A stretch of 13,701 nt of DNA from DASYUM01 sp036001225 (GTDB lineage Bacteria; Methylomirabilota; Methylomirabilia; Rokubacteriales; DASRDR01). Each line of letters opens with the position of its first letter. Position 1 is the stretch's first letter. The stretch covers positions 1-13,701 of the forward strand of contig DASYUM010000312.1 in the NCBI GenBank assembly GCA_036001225.1, given 5' to 3'. The position numbers and the translations under genes are program-made. A model generated the notes under the pieces. That model saw only the letters and a program-made list of their open reading frames with translations, was not told the DNA's origin and ran no database searches. Below, one piece after another: positions 1-6,898 of the stretch.

Positions 1-348
1 ATCGAGGCCGGGCTCGATGCGATCGGGCAGGCGATCGCGGGGACCTACCAGCGGCCCGCCACCGCCCCGCCCCCGCAGCGCGGGCCCGACGTCGGGATCT
101 ACCTGGTCCTCGGCATGTTTCTCGTCGCCATCGTCGTGGCGCTCGCCATCGGCTTCGTGAACCTCCGCCAGAGCCGCCGGCGGGGCTGGACGGGCGGACG
201 GCACGGCTGGACGGGCGTTCCGGCGTCCACGATCGGGGGCCACTCGGGCTCCTCGTGGTCCGACTCGTCGTCGTCCTCGTCCTCGTCGGACAGCTTCAGC
301 GGGGGCGGCGGCAGCTTCGGGGGTGGCGGCGCGAGCGGGGAATGGTAG
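1..348 (+). CDS. TPM-domain (YgcG-like) membrane protein, C-terminal part
   Basis: Frame 1 is open from the window edge to the TAG at 346-348, so only the last 115 residues are visible. They comprise the end of a globular part, a Pro-rich linker (about residues 19-29), one hydrophobic membrane segment (about 32-54, with the core MFLVAIVVALAIGF), a basic stretch (RQSRRRGW) and a tail of Ser runs and Gly/Ser repeats ending GGGGASGEW. A Gly/Ser-rich tail with a final W after a single membrane segment is the usual C-terminus of YgcG/TPM-domain proteins, which are often encoded beside lemA. The TPM domain itself would lie upstream, outside the window. The next gene is another TPM protein 10 bases away, which supports the call. 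The biochemical role of the family in bacteria is poorly settled. An ATG at 115 is internal and not a gene start. Confidence 0.72.
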   Translation: MEAGLDAIGQAIAGTYQRPATAPPPQRGPDVGIYLVLGMFLVAIVVALAIGFVNLRQSRRRGWTGGRHGWTGVPASTIGGHSGSSWSDSSSSSSSSDSFSGGGGSFGGGGASGEW

Positions 349-358
349 GGGGGCCGGC

Positions 359-808
359 ATGAGGCGGGATCCACGCTGGGTCCGCAAGTTCATGGAGCGA
401 GCCGACCTCGACGCCGTCGCTCGCGCGGTGAGCGAGGCGGAAGCCGGCACGTCGGGGGAGATCCGCGTCCACCTGGAAGCCCGCTGTCCCGGCGATGCCA
501 TGCGGCGCGCGATCACGGTCTTCGAGCGCCTCGGCATGACGCGCACGGCGCTCCGGAACGGGGTCCTGATCTACCTCGCGATCGAAGATCGGAAGCTCGC
601 CGTGATCGGCGACGCCGGCATCCACCAGCGGGTGACGCCCGCGGACTGGGAGCGGCTCAGGGACACCCTGGTCGCCGATCTCCGGCGGGGGCGTCCGCGG
701 GACGGGCTGCTCCAGGCCGTCCGCGACGTCGGGGAGATGCTCCGTCGGCACTTCCCCCGGGCGCCCGACGACCGCGACGAGCTGAGCGACCGGGTGAGTG
801 TGGATTAG
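359..808 (+). CDS. Short soluble TPM-domain protein
   Basis: This gene encodes 149 residues from an ATG 10 bases after the previous stop; a G-run (348-354) is the only ribosome-site-like sequence. The frame is open upstream to 323 but there overlaps the previous gene, so 359 is preferred. Residues about 15-135 match the TPM fold pattern: a helix (DLDAVARAVSEAEAGTSGEI), a strand, the hallmark RNGVLIYLAIEDRKLAVIGD (67-86) followed by AGIHQRV, and a terminal helix LLQAVRDVGEMLRRHF. There is no signal peptide or membrane segment, so it should be cytoplasmic unless held by a partner. It is the stand-alone TPM form commonly found right after the membrane-anchored one, and the two are probably co-transcribed. 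Exact function is unknown: a phosphatase activity is reported for plant and some bacterial relatives, while others appear to be assembly factors. Confidence 0.78.
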   Translation: MRRDPRWVRKFMERADLDAVARAVSEAEAGTSGEIRVHLEARCPGDAMRRAITVFERLGMTRTALRNGVLIYLAIEDRKLAVIGDAGIHQRVTPADWERLRDTLVADLRRGRPRDGLLQAVRDVGEMLRRHFPRAPDDRDELSDRVSVD

Positions 809-855
809 TAACCGACGCGCGCTGGGTAGCCGGAGCGCGTGCGGCGGACGCCTCA

Positions 856-873
856 GGCCGACGGGTATCGGCC
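856..873. terminator. Hairpin between convergent genes
   Basis: GGCCGA (856-861) and TCGGCC (868-873) form a 6-bp stem with a 6-base loop between the stops of the TPM gene (808) and the minus-strand exported protein (881). It could end transcription in both directions, but there is no T-run on either side, so a rho-independent role is uncertain. Confidence 0.28.
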
Positions 874-880
874 CGGGGTC

Positions 881-1264
881 CTACGGGCGGCCGGGGACGA
901 ACAGGGTGCGGGGACCCGGCGTGCCGCGCAGGTCTCGTTCCGGCAGGCTCCCCGCGTCGTCGATGCGCACCTGGTAGAAGCGCTCGGTGCCGTCGGGTTC
1001 ACACACGATGACACCGACGTAGACGCCGGGCTTGCCGCCCGAGGCCGCGAGGGGCATGCGCGTGACGCCGGCGCCGGTCGGCGCCTTCATGGTCTCAAGG
1101 TCCAGTGTGGCCGTCCCGGCGGGCTCGGGTACGACGCCGAGCGCGCGGGCGCGGACCGAGAGGTCGAGCCCACCCGCGGGTGAGCCCGACGCCGGCTCCT
1201 CGGCGAAGGCCGTGACGCCGGCCAGGAGACCGGCCAGCGCGAGGACACCGAGAAGTGTGCGCAC
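881..1264 (-). CDS. Small exported protein of unknown function
   Basis: I do not recognise a family. From the GTG at 1264 the product is 127 residues. It begins with a clear Sec signal peptide (RTLLGVLALAGLLAGVTAFA, probable cleavage after AFA, before EEPASG), so the mature protein of about 106 residues should be periplasmic or secreted. It has no cysteine lipobox. The mature part is short, with probable beta strands (GVYVGVIVCEPDG, ERFYQVRID) and an Arg/Pro-rich tail ending LFVPGRP. The frame is open further to a TTG at 1300, which would add 12 residues before the signal peptide. I reject that start because the TTG is the first part of a TTGACA -35 box and the added residues make a poor signal N-region. 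The gene is single, convergent with the TPM pair and divergent from ftsH. Confidence 0.6.
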   Translation of the reverse strand: MRTLLGVLALAGLLAGVTAFAEEPASGSPAGGLDLSVRARALGVVPEPAGTATLDLETMKAPTGAGVTRMPLAASGGKPGVYVGVIVCEPDGTERFYQVRIDDAGSLPERDLRGTPGPRTLFVPGRP

Positions 1265-1270
1265 GGGTTC

Positions 1271-1300
1271 ACGATACGCCGGGCGGCCGACCGGTGTCAA
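1271..1300 (-). promoter_or_regulatory. Sigma-70-type promoter for the small exported protein
   Basis: Reading the minus strand, an exact TTGACA lies at 1300-1295, followed by an 18-base spacer and TATCGT at 1276-1271 (4 of 6 against TATAAT). The expected transcript start, about 7 bases on, falls at about 1264, which is the first base of the GTG start codon. The message would be leaderless or nearly so, which agrees with the absence of a ribosome binding site. Confidence 0.45.
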
Positions 1301-1368
1301 CGGCGCCGCGCGGAGATGAGCGCTAACCAGCCCGCGGAATTGGCCTTTTGACGGGCCCTGACCGTCCG

Positions 1369-1450
1369 CTCGGCTGGCGCGGAACCACGCGCCACGGTCC
1401 GCCGAGCCGCCGCGTCATGGTGGTCCGCGTCGCGTGGCGGCGCTGCCGCC
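1369..1450 (+). other. Two hairpins in the ftsH upstream region
   Basis: Between the divergent genes, CTCGGC (1369-1374) pairs with GCCGAG (1401-1406) around an inner GGCGCG/CGCGCC stem (1376-1381 with 1388-1393). A second hairpin, GGCGGC-GCT-GCCGCC, lies at 1436-1450. Both are upstream of the proposed ftsH -10 element, so they could be DNA-level binding sites or cruciforms. Hairpins arise often by chance in DNA of this GC content. Confidence 0.25.
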
Positions 1451-1480
1451 GCATCCTCTGTGGGGGGTTATCCAAAGGGG

Positions 1481-1489
1481 TGTTAGCAT
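1481..1489 (+). promoter_or_regulatory. Possible extended -10 promoter of ftsH
   Basis: TGTTAGCAT reads as an extended -10 (TGn followed by TAGCAT, 4 of 6 against TATAAT). No good -35 is visible at 17 bases upstream, as expected for extended -10 promoters. The start would be near 1496, leaving a leader of about 12 bases. An AGGGA ribosome site at 1496-1500 lies 7 bases before the ATG, inside the palindrome AGGGATCCCT (1496-1505). Confidence 0.35.
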
Positions 1490-1507
1490 CGAGGCAGGGA
1501 TCCCTCC

Positions 1508-3445
1508 ATGAAGCGCGACGCGCGCAAGCAAGCTCAGTTCTCCGTCTTCTACGTCGTCCTCGCCGTCGTGGTGCTGGTCGTCGTCCAGTCGTGGTTCCTG
1601 GCCCCGCGGGTCCAGGAGATCCCCATGAGCCGGCTCCTCGACCTGGTGCGCGAGGACAAGGTCGCCCGGGTCTCGTTCGGCGAGAAAGAGATCCGGGGAA
1701 GCCTGAAGAAAGAGGCGGTGCCGGCGTCCCCGGGGGACCGGCTGGACTGGCTGGAGCGGCTGACCGGGGCCGACCCGCGGCTGCTCTTCTACACGATCCG
1801 CCTCCCCGGCGTGGACGAGGCCGGCCTGGTGACGGAGCTGCGGGCGCATCACGTCGAGTTCGCGGGGCGCATCGAGTCCACCCTCTTCCGCGAGCTGTTC
1901 TTCGGCTGGGTCCTGCCGATCGCCATCATGGCCGGGATCTGGGCGTTCGTCATGCGGCGGATGGGCGGGGGCACTCAGGCCCTGACGTTCGGGCGCTCCA
2001 AGGTGAAGATCTACGACCGCAAGGAGCTGCGGGTGACCTTCAAGGACGTGGCCGGCGTGGACGAGGCGCGGGCCGAGCTGGAGGAAGTGGTAGACTTCCT
2101 CAAGCATCCCAAGAAATACCAGCGCCTGGGCGGCCGCATCCCGAAGGGCGTGCTCCTGGTGGGTGCACCCGGCAGCGGGAAGACCCTGCTGGCCCGGGCG
2201 GTGGCCGGCGAGGCTGACGTCCCCTTTTTCTTCCTCTCCGCCTCCGAGTTCGTGGAGATGTTCGTGGGGGTGGGGGCGGCCCGGGTCCGGGACCTGTTCG
2301 AGCAGGCGAAGGGAAAGGCGCCCTGCATCGTCTTCATCGACGAGCTCGACGCGATCGGGAAGACGCGGGGCGGCGTCGCCGGAATGGTCGGTGGCCACGA
2401 CGAGCGCGAGCAGACCCTGAACCAGCTCCTGGTGGAGATGGACGGCTTCGACTCCTCCAAGGGCGTCATCATCATGGCGGCCACCAACCGCCCGGAGGTC
2501 CTCGACCCGGCGCTGCTCCGCCCGGGACGATTCGACCGTCAGGTGGTGGTGGACAAGCCGGATGTGCGGGGGCGGGAGGCCATCCTGCGGGTCCACGCCC
2601 GCGCGGTCAAGCTGGGCCCCAACGTGGACCTCCGCGTCATCGCCGCCCGCACCCCGGGCTTCGCCGGCGCCGATCTGGCCAACATCGTGAACGAGGCCGC
2701 GCTCCTCGCTGCCCGCAAGGAGAAGGACGCGGTTGAGATGGCCGACCTCGAGGAAGCGATCGACCGCGTGGTGGCGGGCCTCGAGCGGAAGAGCCGCGTG
2801 TTGTCCGAGACCGAGCGCGACATCGTCGCCCATCACGAGATGGGACACGCCCTGGTGGCGGCCTCGGTGGCCCATGCGGATCCGGTGCACAAAGTCACGA
2901 TCATTCCCCGGGGGGTGGCCGCGCTCGGCATGACCTACCAGCTCCCCACCGAGGACCGCTACCTGCTCCGGCGCTCGGAGCTGGAGGATCGGATCGCGGT
3001 CCTCCTGGGAGGCCACGTCGCCGAAGAGCTCGTCTACGGCGAGCTCTCGACCGGCGCCCACAACGACCTCGAGCGGGCGACCGAGCTGGCCCGGCTCATG
3101 GTCATGCGCTACGGCATGTCCCAGCGCCTCGGCCCCCAGACCTTCGGCGACGGTGGCGGCTCCGGCTTCCTGCGGAGGCCTCCCCTGCCGTGGGGGGGCG
3201 GCGGTGAGCGGGAGTACAGCGAGGAAACCGCCCGCGCGATCGACGAGGAGGTTCGCCGGATCGTGGACCAGACCTACGAGCGCGTCCGCGCGCTCCTGTC
3301 GACGAAGAAGGACGCGCTGCTGCGGGCGGCGGCGGCGCTCAAGCAGCGGGAGACACTGCAAGGCGAGGAGTTGCGGGCGCTCCTGGCCGGCGAGATGATT
3401 CCGATCGCCGCCGCGGCGGCGGCACCCCGTCCGGGAGGGCCATGA
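1508..3445 (+). CDS. ftsH: ATP-dependent zinc metalloprotease FtsH
   Basis: This inner-membrane AAA+ protease pulls damaged or regulatory proteins through a hexameric ring and cuts them. The 645 residues fit the family length. Order: N-terminal membrane helix (about 12-31), a periplasmic domain (32-130), a second helix (about 131-149), the AAA+ module with Walker A GAPGSGKT (219-226), pore motif FVGVG (252-256), Walker B VFIDELDA (275-282), and the second region of homology with Arg fingers R338 and R341 in LLRPGRFDR. The M41 protease domain has HEMGH (443-447; the common form is HEAGH) and the third zinc ligand D520 in NDLERAT. A coiled C-terminal helix (about 571-625) ends in an Ala-rich tail. 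No key residue is missing. The stop overlaps the htrA start (ATGA), so the two are translationally coupled. The start is the ATG after AGGGA at 1496-1500. Confidence 0.97.
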   Translation: MKRDARKQAQFSVFYVVLAVVVLVVVQSWFLAPRVQEIPMSRLLDLVREDKVARVSFGEKEIRGSLKKEAVPASPGDRLDWLERLTGADPRLLFYTIRLPGVDEAGLVTELRAHHVEFAGRIESTLFRELFFGWVLPIAIMAGIWAFVMRRMGGGTQALTFGRSKVKIYDRKELRVTFKDVAGVDEARAELEEVVDFLKHPKKYQRLGGRIPKGVLLVGAPGSGKTLLARAVAGEADVPFFFLSASEFVEMFVGVGAARVRDLFEQAKGKAPCIVFIDELDAIGKTRGGVAGMVGGHDEREQTLNQLLVEMDGFDSSKGVIIMAATNRPEVLDPALLRPGRFDRQVVVDKPDVRGREAILRVHARAVKLGPNVDLRVIAARTPGFAGADLANIVNEAALLAARKEKDAVEMADLEEAIDRVVAGLERKSRVLSETERDIVAHHEMGHALVAASVAHADPVHKVTIIPRGVAALGMTYQLPTEDRYLLRRSELEDRIAVLLGGHVAEELVYGELSTGAHNDLERATELARLMVMRYGMSQRLGPQTFGDGGGSGFLRRPPLPWGGGGEREYSEETARAIDEEVRRIVDQTYERVRALLSTKKDALLRAAAALKQRETLQGEELRALLAGEMIPIAAAAAAPRPGGP

Positions 3446-4914
3446 TGATCGAGCTCAGACAGCGCACGGTGGGCGTCCTGCTGGTGGTGGCGGTGCTGGT
3501 GGGGGCCGGCCTCGGCGCCTGGGGCGTGACGAGCTTCGCCCAGAACCCGGGCGCGACGTCGGTGGCGGCCCCGATCATCCGGGTGGCCACCCCGGAGAGC
3601 TCGAACACGTTCCGGCAGGTGGCGGCGGCCGTGGGTCCCGCCGTCATCAACATCAACACCGTGACCGTCGTCAAGAATCCCTTCGCCGGTCCGCGGACGC
3701 CCATGGAGGAGTTCTTCGGCGAGGAGTTCTTCCGCCGGTTCTTCGGCGGTCCCCGGGAGTTCACCCAGCGGAGCCTGGGCTCAGGCGTCATCGTCGATCC
3801 CTCGGGCATCGCCCTGACCAACGCCCATGTCGTGGAGGGCGCCTCCGAGATCGAGGTGGTCACCGCCGATGGCAAGAAGCACAAGGCCAAGGTGCTCGGC
3901 GCCGATCCCAAGTCGGACCTGGCCGTGCTCCGGCTCCAGGACGGCTCGAACTACCCGGCGGCTCGGCTCGGCGACTCGGAGGGAGTCCAGGTCGGCGATT
4001 GGGTCCTCGCCATCGGCAGCCCCTTCGGGTTCACTCAGACGGTGACGGCCGGCATCATCAGCGCCAAGGGCCGGGTCCTCGAGGGCGGCCCGGTCGCCGA
4101 CTTTCTGCAGACCGACGCCGCCATCAACCCCGGCAACTCGGGCGGGCCGCTCGTCAACATGGCAGGCGAGATCATCGGCATCAACACCGCGATCGCCAGC
4201 CGGAGCGGCGGCTACCAGGGGATCGGCTTTGCCATCCCGATCAACCTGGCCAAGAAGATCTATACGGAGCTGACCACGCGCGGCAAGGTGACCCGCGGCT
4301 GGCTCGGCGTGAGCGTGCAGCCGTTGACCGCCGAACTGGCCAAGAGCTTCGGGGCCAAGGACGAGAGCGGGGTCCTCGTCGCCGACGTGGTGGAGGCGAG
4401 CCCGGCTGAGAAGGGCGGGCTCCGCTCCGGCGACATCATCCTGGAGTTCAACGGCCGGCGGGTGACCGTGCCGGGCGATCTCCAGCGCGCGGTGGGGCTC
4501 AGCGGACCTGGCAGCACCGCCAAGCTGAAGGTCCTCCGCGACCGGAGCGAGCGCACCGTGGAGATCAAGATCGGTGAGGCGCCCGACGAGGCCGAGCTCG
4601 CCGCGAAGTCGGGGGGGAAAGCCAAGAGCCTGCTCGGGCTCGATGTCAAGCCGCTCACGCCGGACACCGCCCGTCAGCTCGGCGTCCGCACGGGGGACGG
4701 GGTCGTCGTGGTCGCGGTCGAAGAGGGGGGGCCGGCGGAGGGTGCGGGGATCCAGCCCGGCGACGTCATCCGGGAGGTCAACCGGCTGAAGATCCGGAGC
4801 ATCGCCGACTTCGATCGGGTGACCCGCGGCCTCAAGGAGGGCGACCGGGTGACGCTCCTGCTCCAGCGCGGCAGCTCGGCCCTGTTCGTCGCCTTTTCGG
4901 TGGGCCGGGGGTAG
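3442..4914 (+). CDS. htrA: HtrA/DegP-type serine protease with two PDZ domains
   Basis: This is a periplasmic, probably membrane-tethered, ATP-independent protease/chaperone for misfolded envelope proteins. It has 490 residues. The hydrophobic segment at about 9-29 (VGVLLVVAVLVGAGLGAWGV) is a signal peptide or anchor. The trypsin-like domain (about 55-280) carries the triad H129 (TNAHV), D159 (SDLAVL) and S233 (GNSGGP), with the flexible LA-type loop around 84-108 (MEEFFGEEFFRRFFGGP). PDZ1 spans about 284-377 and starts with RGWLGVSVQPL; PDZ2 spans about 395-487. This is the DegP/DegQ plan rather than the one-PDZ DegS plan. Two ATGs stand in tandem at 3442 and 3445. GGGAGG (3433-3438) is 3 bases from the first and 6 from the second, so the second may be the true start. 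The first overlaps the ftsH stop, giving coupled expression of the two membrane-associated proteases. Confidence 0.96.
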   Translation: MMIELRQRTVGVLLVVAVLVGAGLGAWGVTSFAQNPGATSVAAPIIRVATPESSNTFRQVAAAVGPAVININTVTVVKNPFAGPRTPMEEFFGEEFFRRFFGGPREFTQRSLGSGVIVDPSGIALTNAHVVEGASEIEVVTADGKKHKAKVLGADPKSDLAVLRLQDGSNYPAARLGDSEGVQVGDWVLAIGSPFGFTQTVTAGIISAKGRVLEGGPVADFLQTDAAINPGNSGGPLVNMAGEIIGINTAIASRSGGYQGIGFAIPINLAKKIYTELTTRGKVTRGWLGVSVQPLTAELAKSFGAKDESGVLVADVVEASPAEKGGLRSGDIILEFNGRRVTVPGDLQRAVGLSGPGSTAKLKVLRDRSERTVEIKIGEAPDEAELAAKSGGKAKSLLGLDVKPLTPDTARQLGVRTGDGVVVVAVEEGGPAEGAGIQPGDVIREVNRLKIRSIADFDRVTRGLKEGDRVTLLLQRGSSALFVAFSVGRG

Positions 4915-4917
4915 CCC

Positions 4918-4961
4918 CGCCCGACTCTCTCTCGCTCGCCGCCCCGCCCTGTCGTCGGGCG
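4918..4961 (+). terminator. Weak hairpin after htrA
   Basis: CGCCCGAC (4918-4925) can pair with GTCGGGCG (4954-4961) around a 28-base pyrimidine-rich loop, beginning right after the htrA stop. No T-run follows. It may slow or end the ftsH-htrA transcript, or be rho-dependent; support is slight. Confidence 0.22.
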
Positions 4962-5017
4962 CGTTCTCGGCCCGGCGCGTAACTCCGTTCCGGCCAAGAG
5001 ATCGCGGTGGCTCGCTT

Positions 5018-5026
5018 TGCTACAAT
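5018..5026 (+). promoter_or_regulatory. Extended -10 promoter of the J-domain gene
   Basis: TGCTACAAT is an extended -10 element (TGn plus TACAAT, 5 of 6 against TATAAT). It stands in a locally AT-rich patch of an otherwise GC-rich gap, with no clear -35 at 17-18 bases. The predicted start near 5033 leaves only about 3 bases before the ATG at 5036, so the message would be almost leaderless. No Shine-Dalgarno sequence is present, which fits. Confidence 0.5.
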
Positions 5027-5035
5027 TGAGCTGAC

Positions 5036-6094
5036 ATGGCCGTCGCGTACAAGGACTACTACAAGATTCTCGGCGTGGAGAAGACCGCCGACGCCAAGGC
5101 GATCAAGCAGGCCTATCGCCGCCTGGCCCGGAAGCACCATCCCGACACGAACCCGGGCAACAAGGGGGCCGCCGAGCGCTTCAAGGAGATCAGCGAGGCC
5201 TACACGGTCCTCTCCGACCCCGAAAAGCGCCGCCGCTACGACACGCTGGGCCCCGACTGGCAGCGTTACGCCCAGGGCTTCCCCGGCGCCGGCGGGGGAC
5301 CCGGCAACTTCGGCGACTTCCACGTCCGGGTGGAGCCGGGCGGCGACCTCGGCGACTTCTCCGACTTCTTCCGGACCCTCTTCGGCGACCTCGGCGCCGG
5401 CGGCCGGGGTTCCGGCAGGGGTGCGCCGGCGGCGGACGACTTTCTCGGCGATGTCCTCCGTGGGCGGGGTCGCGGCGCGCCGCGCGGTCAGGACTACCAG
5501 ACCCCGGTCGAGATCAGCCTCGAAGAGGCTGCCCAGGGCACCCGGCGGACGATCGAGCTCGAGCTGTCCGAGCCCTGCCCCACCTGTGGCGGCACCGGGC
5601 GGCAGGGGCAGGCGCCCTGCCCGAGCTGCCGGGGCAGCGGCGAGGTGACGCGCCCCCGGCGGGTCGAGGTGAAGATCCCGGCTGGCGTGCGCGACGGCGC
5701 TCGCGTCCGGGCGGCCGGCGAGGGCGGGTCCGGCTCGGGCGGCGGCGCCCGCGGCGACCTCTACCTCCAAGTCCGCGTCGCCCCGCACCCCACCTTCGAG
5801 CGACGCGAGGACGACCTCTACGTGGACCTGCCCCTGGCCCCCTGGGAGGCCGCGCTCGGCGCCGAGGTCGAGGTGCCGACCCTGCGCGGCAAGGTCTCGA
5901 TGAAGATCCCCCCCGAGACCTCGAGCGGCAAGGCCTTTCGCCTCCCGGGCTACGGCGTGCCCCACCTGCGGGGCGGCGGCCAGGGCGATCAGTTCGTCCG
6001 AGTCAAGGTCGTGATCCCGACCGGGCTGACCCCTCGGGAGAAGGAGCTGTTCGAGGAGCTGCGTCGCCTCCGGCCGCGGCTCCGCGCTGACTGA
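5036..6094 (+). CDS. DnaJ/CbpA-like J-domain co-chaperone with half zinc finger
   Basis: This protein stimulates Hsp70 (DnaK) ATPase and delivers clients. It has 352 residues. The J domain spans about 5-70 with the essential HPD at 35-37 and the helix IV end RRRYDTLG. A Gly/Phe/Asp-rich linker follows (about 80-150; FGDF, GDFSDFFRTLFGD). The client-binding C-terminal beta domains run from about 153 to 330, including TPVEISLEEAAQGTRR and GDLYLQVRVAPHPTFERRED. Inside domain I are two CxxCxGxG repeats, CPTCGGTG (181-188) and CPSCRGSG (195-202). Full DnaJ has four, forming two zinc centres; CbpA/DjlA-type proteins have none here. This one can bind only one zinc. It is therefore intermediate between DnaJ and CbpA, and I give no symbol. 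No dnaK or grpE lies in the window, so a partner must be elsewhere. It sits between htrA and clpB, with its own promoter. Confidence 0.92.
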   Translation: MAVAYKDYYKILGVEKTADAKAIKQAYRRLARKHHPDTNPGNKGAAERFKEISEAYTVLSDPEKRRRYDTLGPDWQRYAQGFPGAGGGPGNFGDFHVRVEPGGDLGDFSDFFRTLFGDLGAGGRGSGRGAPAADDFLGDVLRGRGRGAPRGQDYQTPVEISLEEAAQGTRRTIELELSEPCPTCGGTGRQGQAPCPSCRGSGEVTRPRRVEVKIPAGVRDGARVRAAGEGGSGSGGGARGDLYLQVRVAPHPTFERREDDLYVDLPLAPWEAALGAEVEVPTLRGKVSMKIPPETSSGKAFRLPGYGVPHLRGGGQGDQFVRVKVVIPTGLTPREKELFEELRRLRPRLRAD

Positions 6095-6205
6095 ATTCCC
6101 TCCTCCGGCGACGCGTGAATGTTTTTCATCGTCGCCCCCCCGACAGTGGCTCGCGTCCCGGCCCGGAAAGCGCGGCATTCATCGCGGGAGGAGGTGACAA
6201 TTCCG

Positions 6206-6221
6206 CGGCATCCTCTTTGCT
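6206..6221 (+). promoter_or_regulatory. Candidate sigma-54 (-24/-12) promoter
   Basis: CGGCATCCTCTTTGCT matches the RpoN consensus TGGCAYRNNNNTTGCW except for the first T and the R. The GG (6207-6208) and GC (6219-6220) are exactly ten bases apart. Transcription would begin near 6232, giving a 54-base leader to the ATG at 6286. TTCATCG occurs twice upstream (6125-6131 and 6178-6184), 53 bases apart, and might mark activator sites. No activator gene is in the window, so this rests on the motif alone. Confidence 0.35.
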
Positions 6222-6285
6222 TTCTGTCTACGAGTGTTTACCGAGGTCCCCGGCCCACTCTCAACCGACAGGAGGAGGTAGAAGT

Positions 6286-6792
6286 ATGCGACAGGTCCTC
6301 GCGTTGTTCGTGGCCGTCGTCTTCGCCCTGAGCCTCGCGAGCGTCGCGCTCGCCCAGGGTACCCAGACGACGCCGGGGAGCCCCCCGCCCGCGGGTAGCT
6401 CCTCGACCGACACCGGCAAGTCCACGACCGAGCAGCCCAAGACGGGCACGACCGGCAAGTCAGGGTCGGAGATGCAGCAGAAGAGCGCGGCCGGCACCAA
6501 GGCCGGCGCCAAGACCGCGGCCGTGCGCGGCACGCACAAGATGATGGGCGAGGTCACCAAGATCGATGCGGCCAAGGGCATGGTGACGGTGAAGACGGAT
6601 GAGGGCGATCTGGATCTCCACTTCCCGCCCAGCGCGCTGCAGGGTATGAAGGAGGGTGATCGGGTCGAGGTCCAGCTCTCCATCCGGCCGGCGGCTGGCA
6701 TGGGCGCCAAGGGCATCGCCCCCAAGGGCGCGGCCCCGCAGTCCGGGAAGCCCGCCCCCAAGTCCACCGACACTCAGCCGAAGACCCAGTAG
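6286..6792 (+). CDS. Small secreted protein with CusF/DUF5666-like core and low-complexity arms
   Basis: The start is set by a strong ribosome site, GGAGGAGG (6271-6278), 7 bases before the ATG; the frame is open further up but lacks any signal there. The 168-residue product has a Sec signal peptide (about 1-22, ending VALA before QG). Next comes a Thr/Ser/Gly/Lys/Pro-rich arm to about residue 83. A compact folded core at about 84-135 (HKMMGEVTKIDAAKGMVTVK, then EGDLDLHFPPSALQGMKEGD) is followed by a second Lys/Pro/Gly arm ending DTQPKTQ. The core pattern (G-V-x-x-ID-x-x-x-G-x-V-T-V, then a G-D-x-V strand) resembles small OB/beta-barrel domains such as CusF or DUF5666. CusF metal-binding Met/Trp residues are not evident, so metal binding is not claimed. 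The function is unknown. Its place between a J-protein and clpB hints at an envelope stress role, which is inference. Confidence 0.8.
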   Translation: MRQVLALFVAVVFALSLASVALAQGTQTTPGSPPPAGSSSTDTGKSTTEQPKTGTTGKSGSEMQQKSAAGTKAGAKTAAVRGTHKMMGEVTKIDAAKGMVTVKTDEGDLDLHFPPSALQGMKEGDRVEVQLSIRPAAGMGAKGIAPKGAAPQSGKPAPKSTDTQPKTQ

Positions 6793-6826
6793 TAACCGGT
6801 GCGTGAAGCCGCCTCTGGTGGCTTTC

Positions 6827-6870
6827 CGGCGAGAGAGACGGGAGTCCGCTCCCGCCTCTCTCGCCGCTTT
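6827..6870 (+). terminator. Long stem-loop after the secreted protein gene
   Basis: CGGCGAGAGAG (6827-6837) pairs with CTCTCTCGCCG (6856-6866), and inside it CGGGAG (6839-6844) pairs with CTCCCG (6849-6854) around a TCCG tetraloop. One A-C mismatch separates the two stems, giving 17 paired bases. It is followed by CTTT only, so it may be a terminator with a poor U-tract or a 3' stabilising structure. Confidence 0.5.
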
Positions 6871-6898
6871 GGCGGGCCAGGAGGCTGGCCAGTCCGGG

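Noticed and set aside
1415..3361. Long open frame on the minus strand opposite ftsH (648 residues)
   Set aside because: It is Arg/His/Gly-rich, has no recognisable domain, and mirrors a fully conserved FtsH. Such antisense frames are common at 70% GC.
4832..6178. 448-residue minus frame opposite the J-domain gene
   Set aside because: It spans htrA's end, the promoter gap and the J-protein, and its composition is that of an antisense frame.
6115..6285. Upstream in-frame extension of the secreted protein to 6115
   Set aside because: It would bury the signal peptide 57 residues inside the protein, and the strong ribosome site fits the ATG at 6286.
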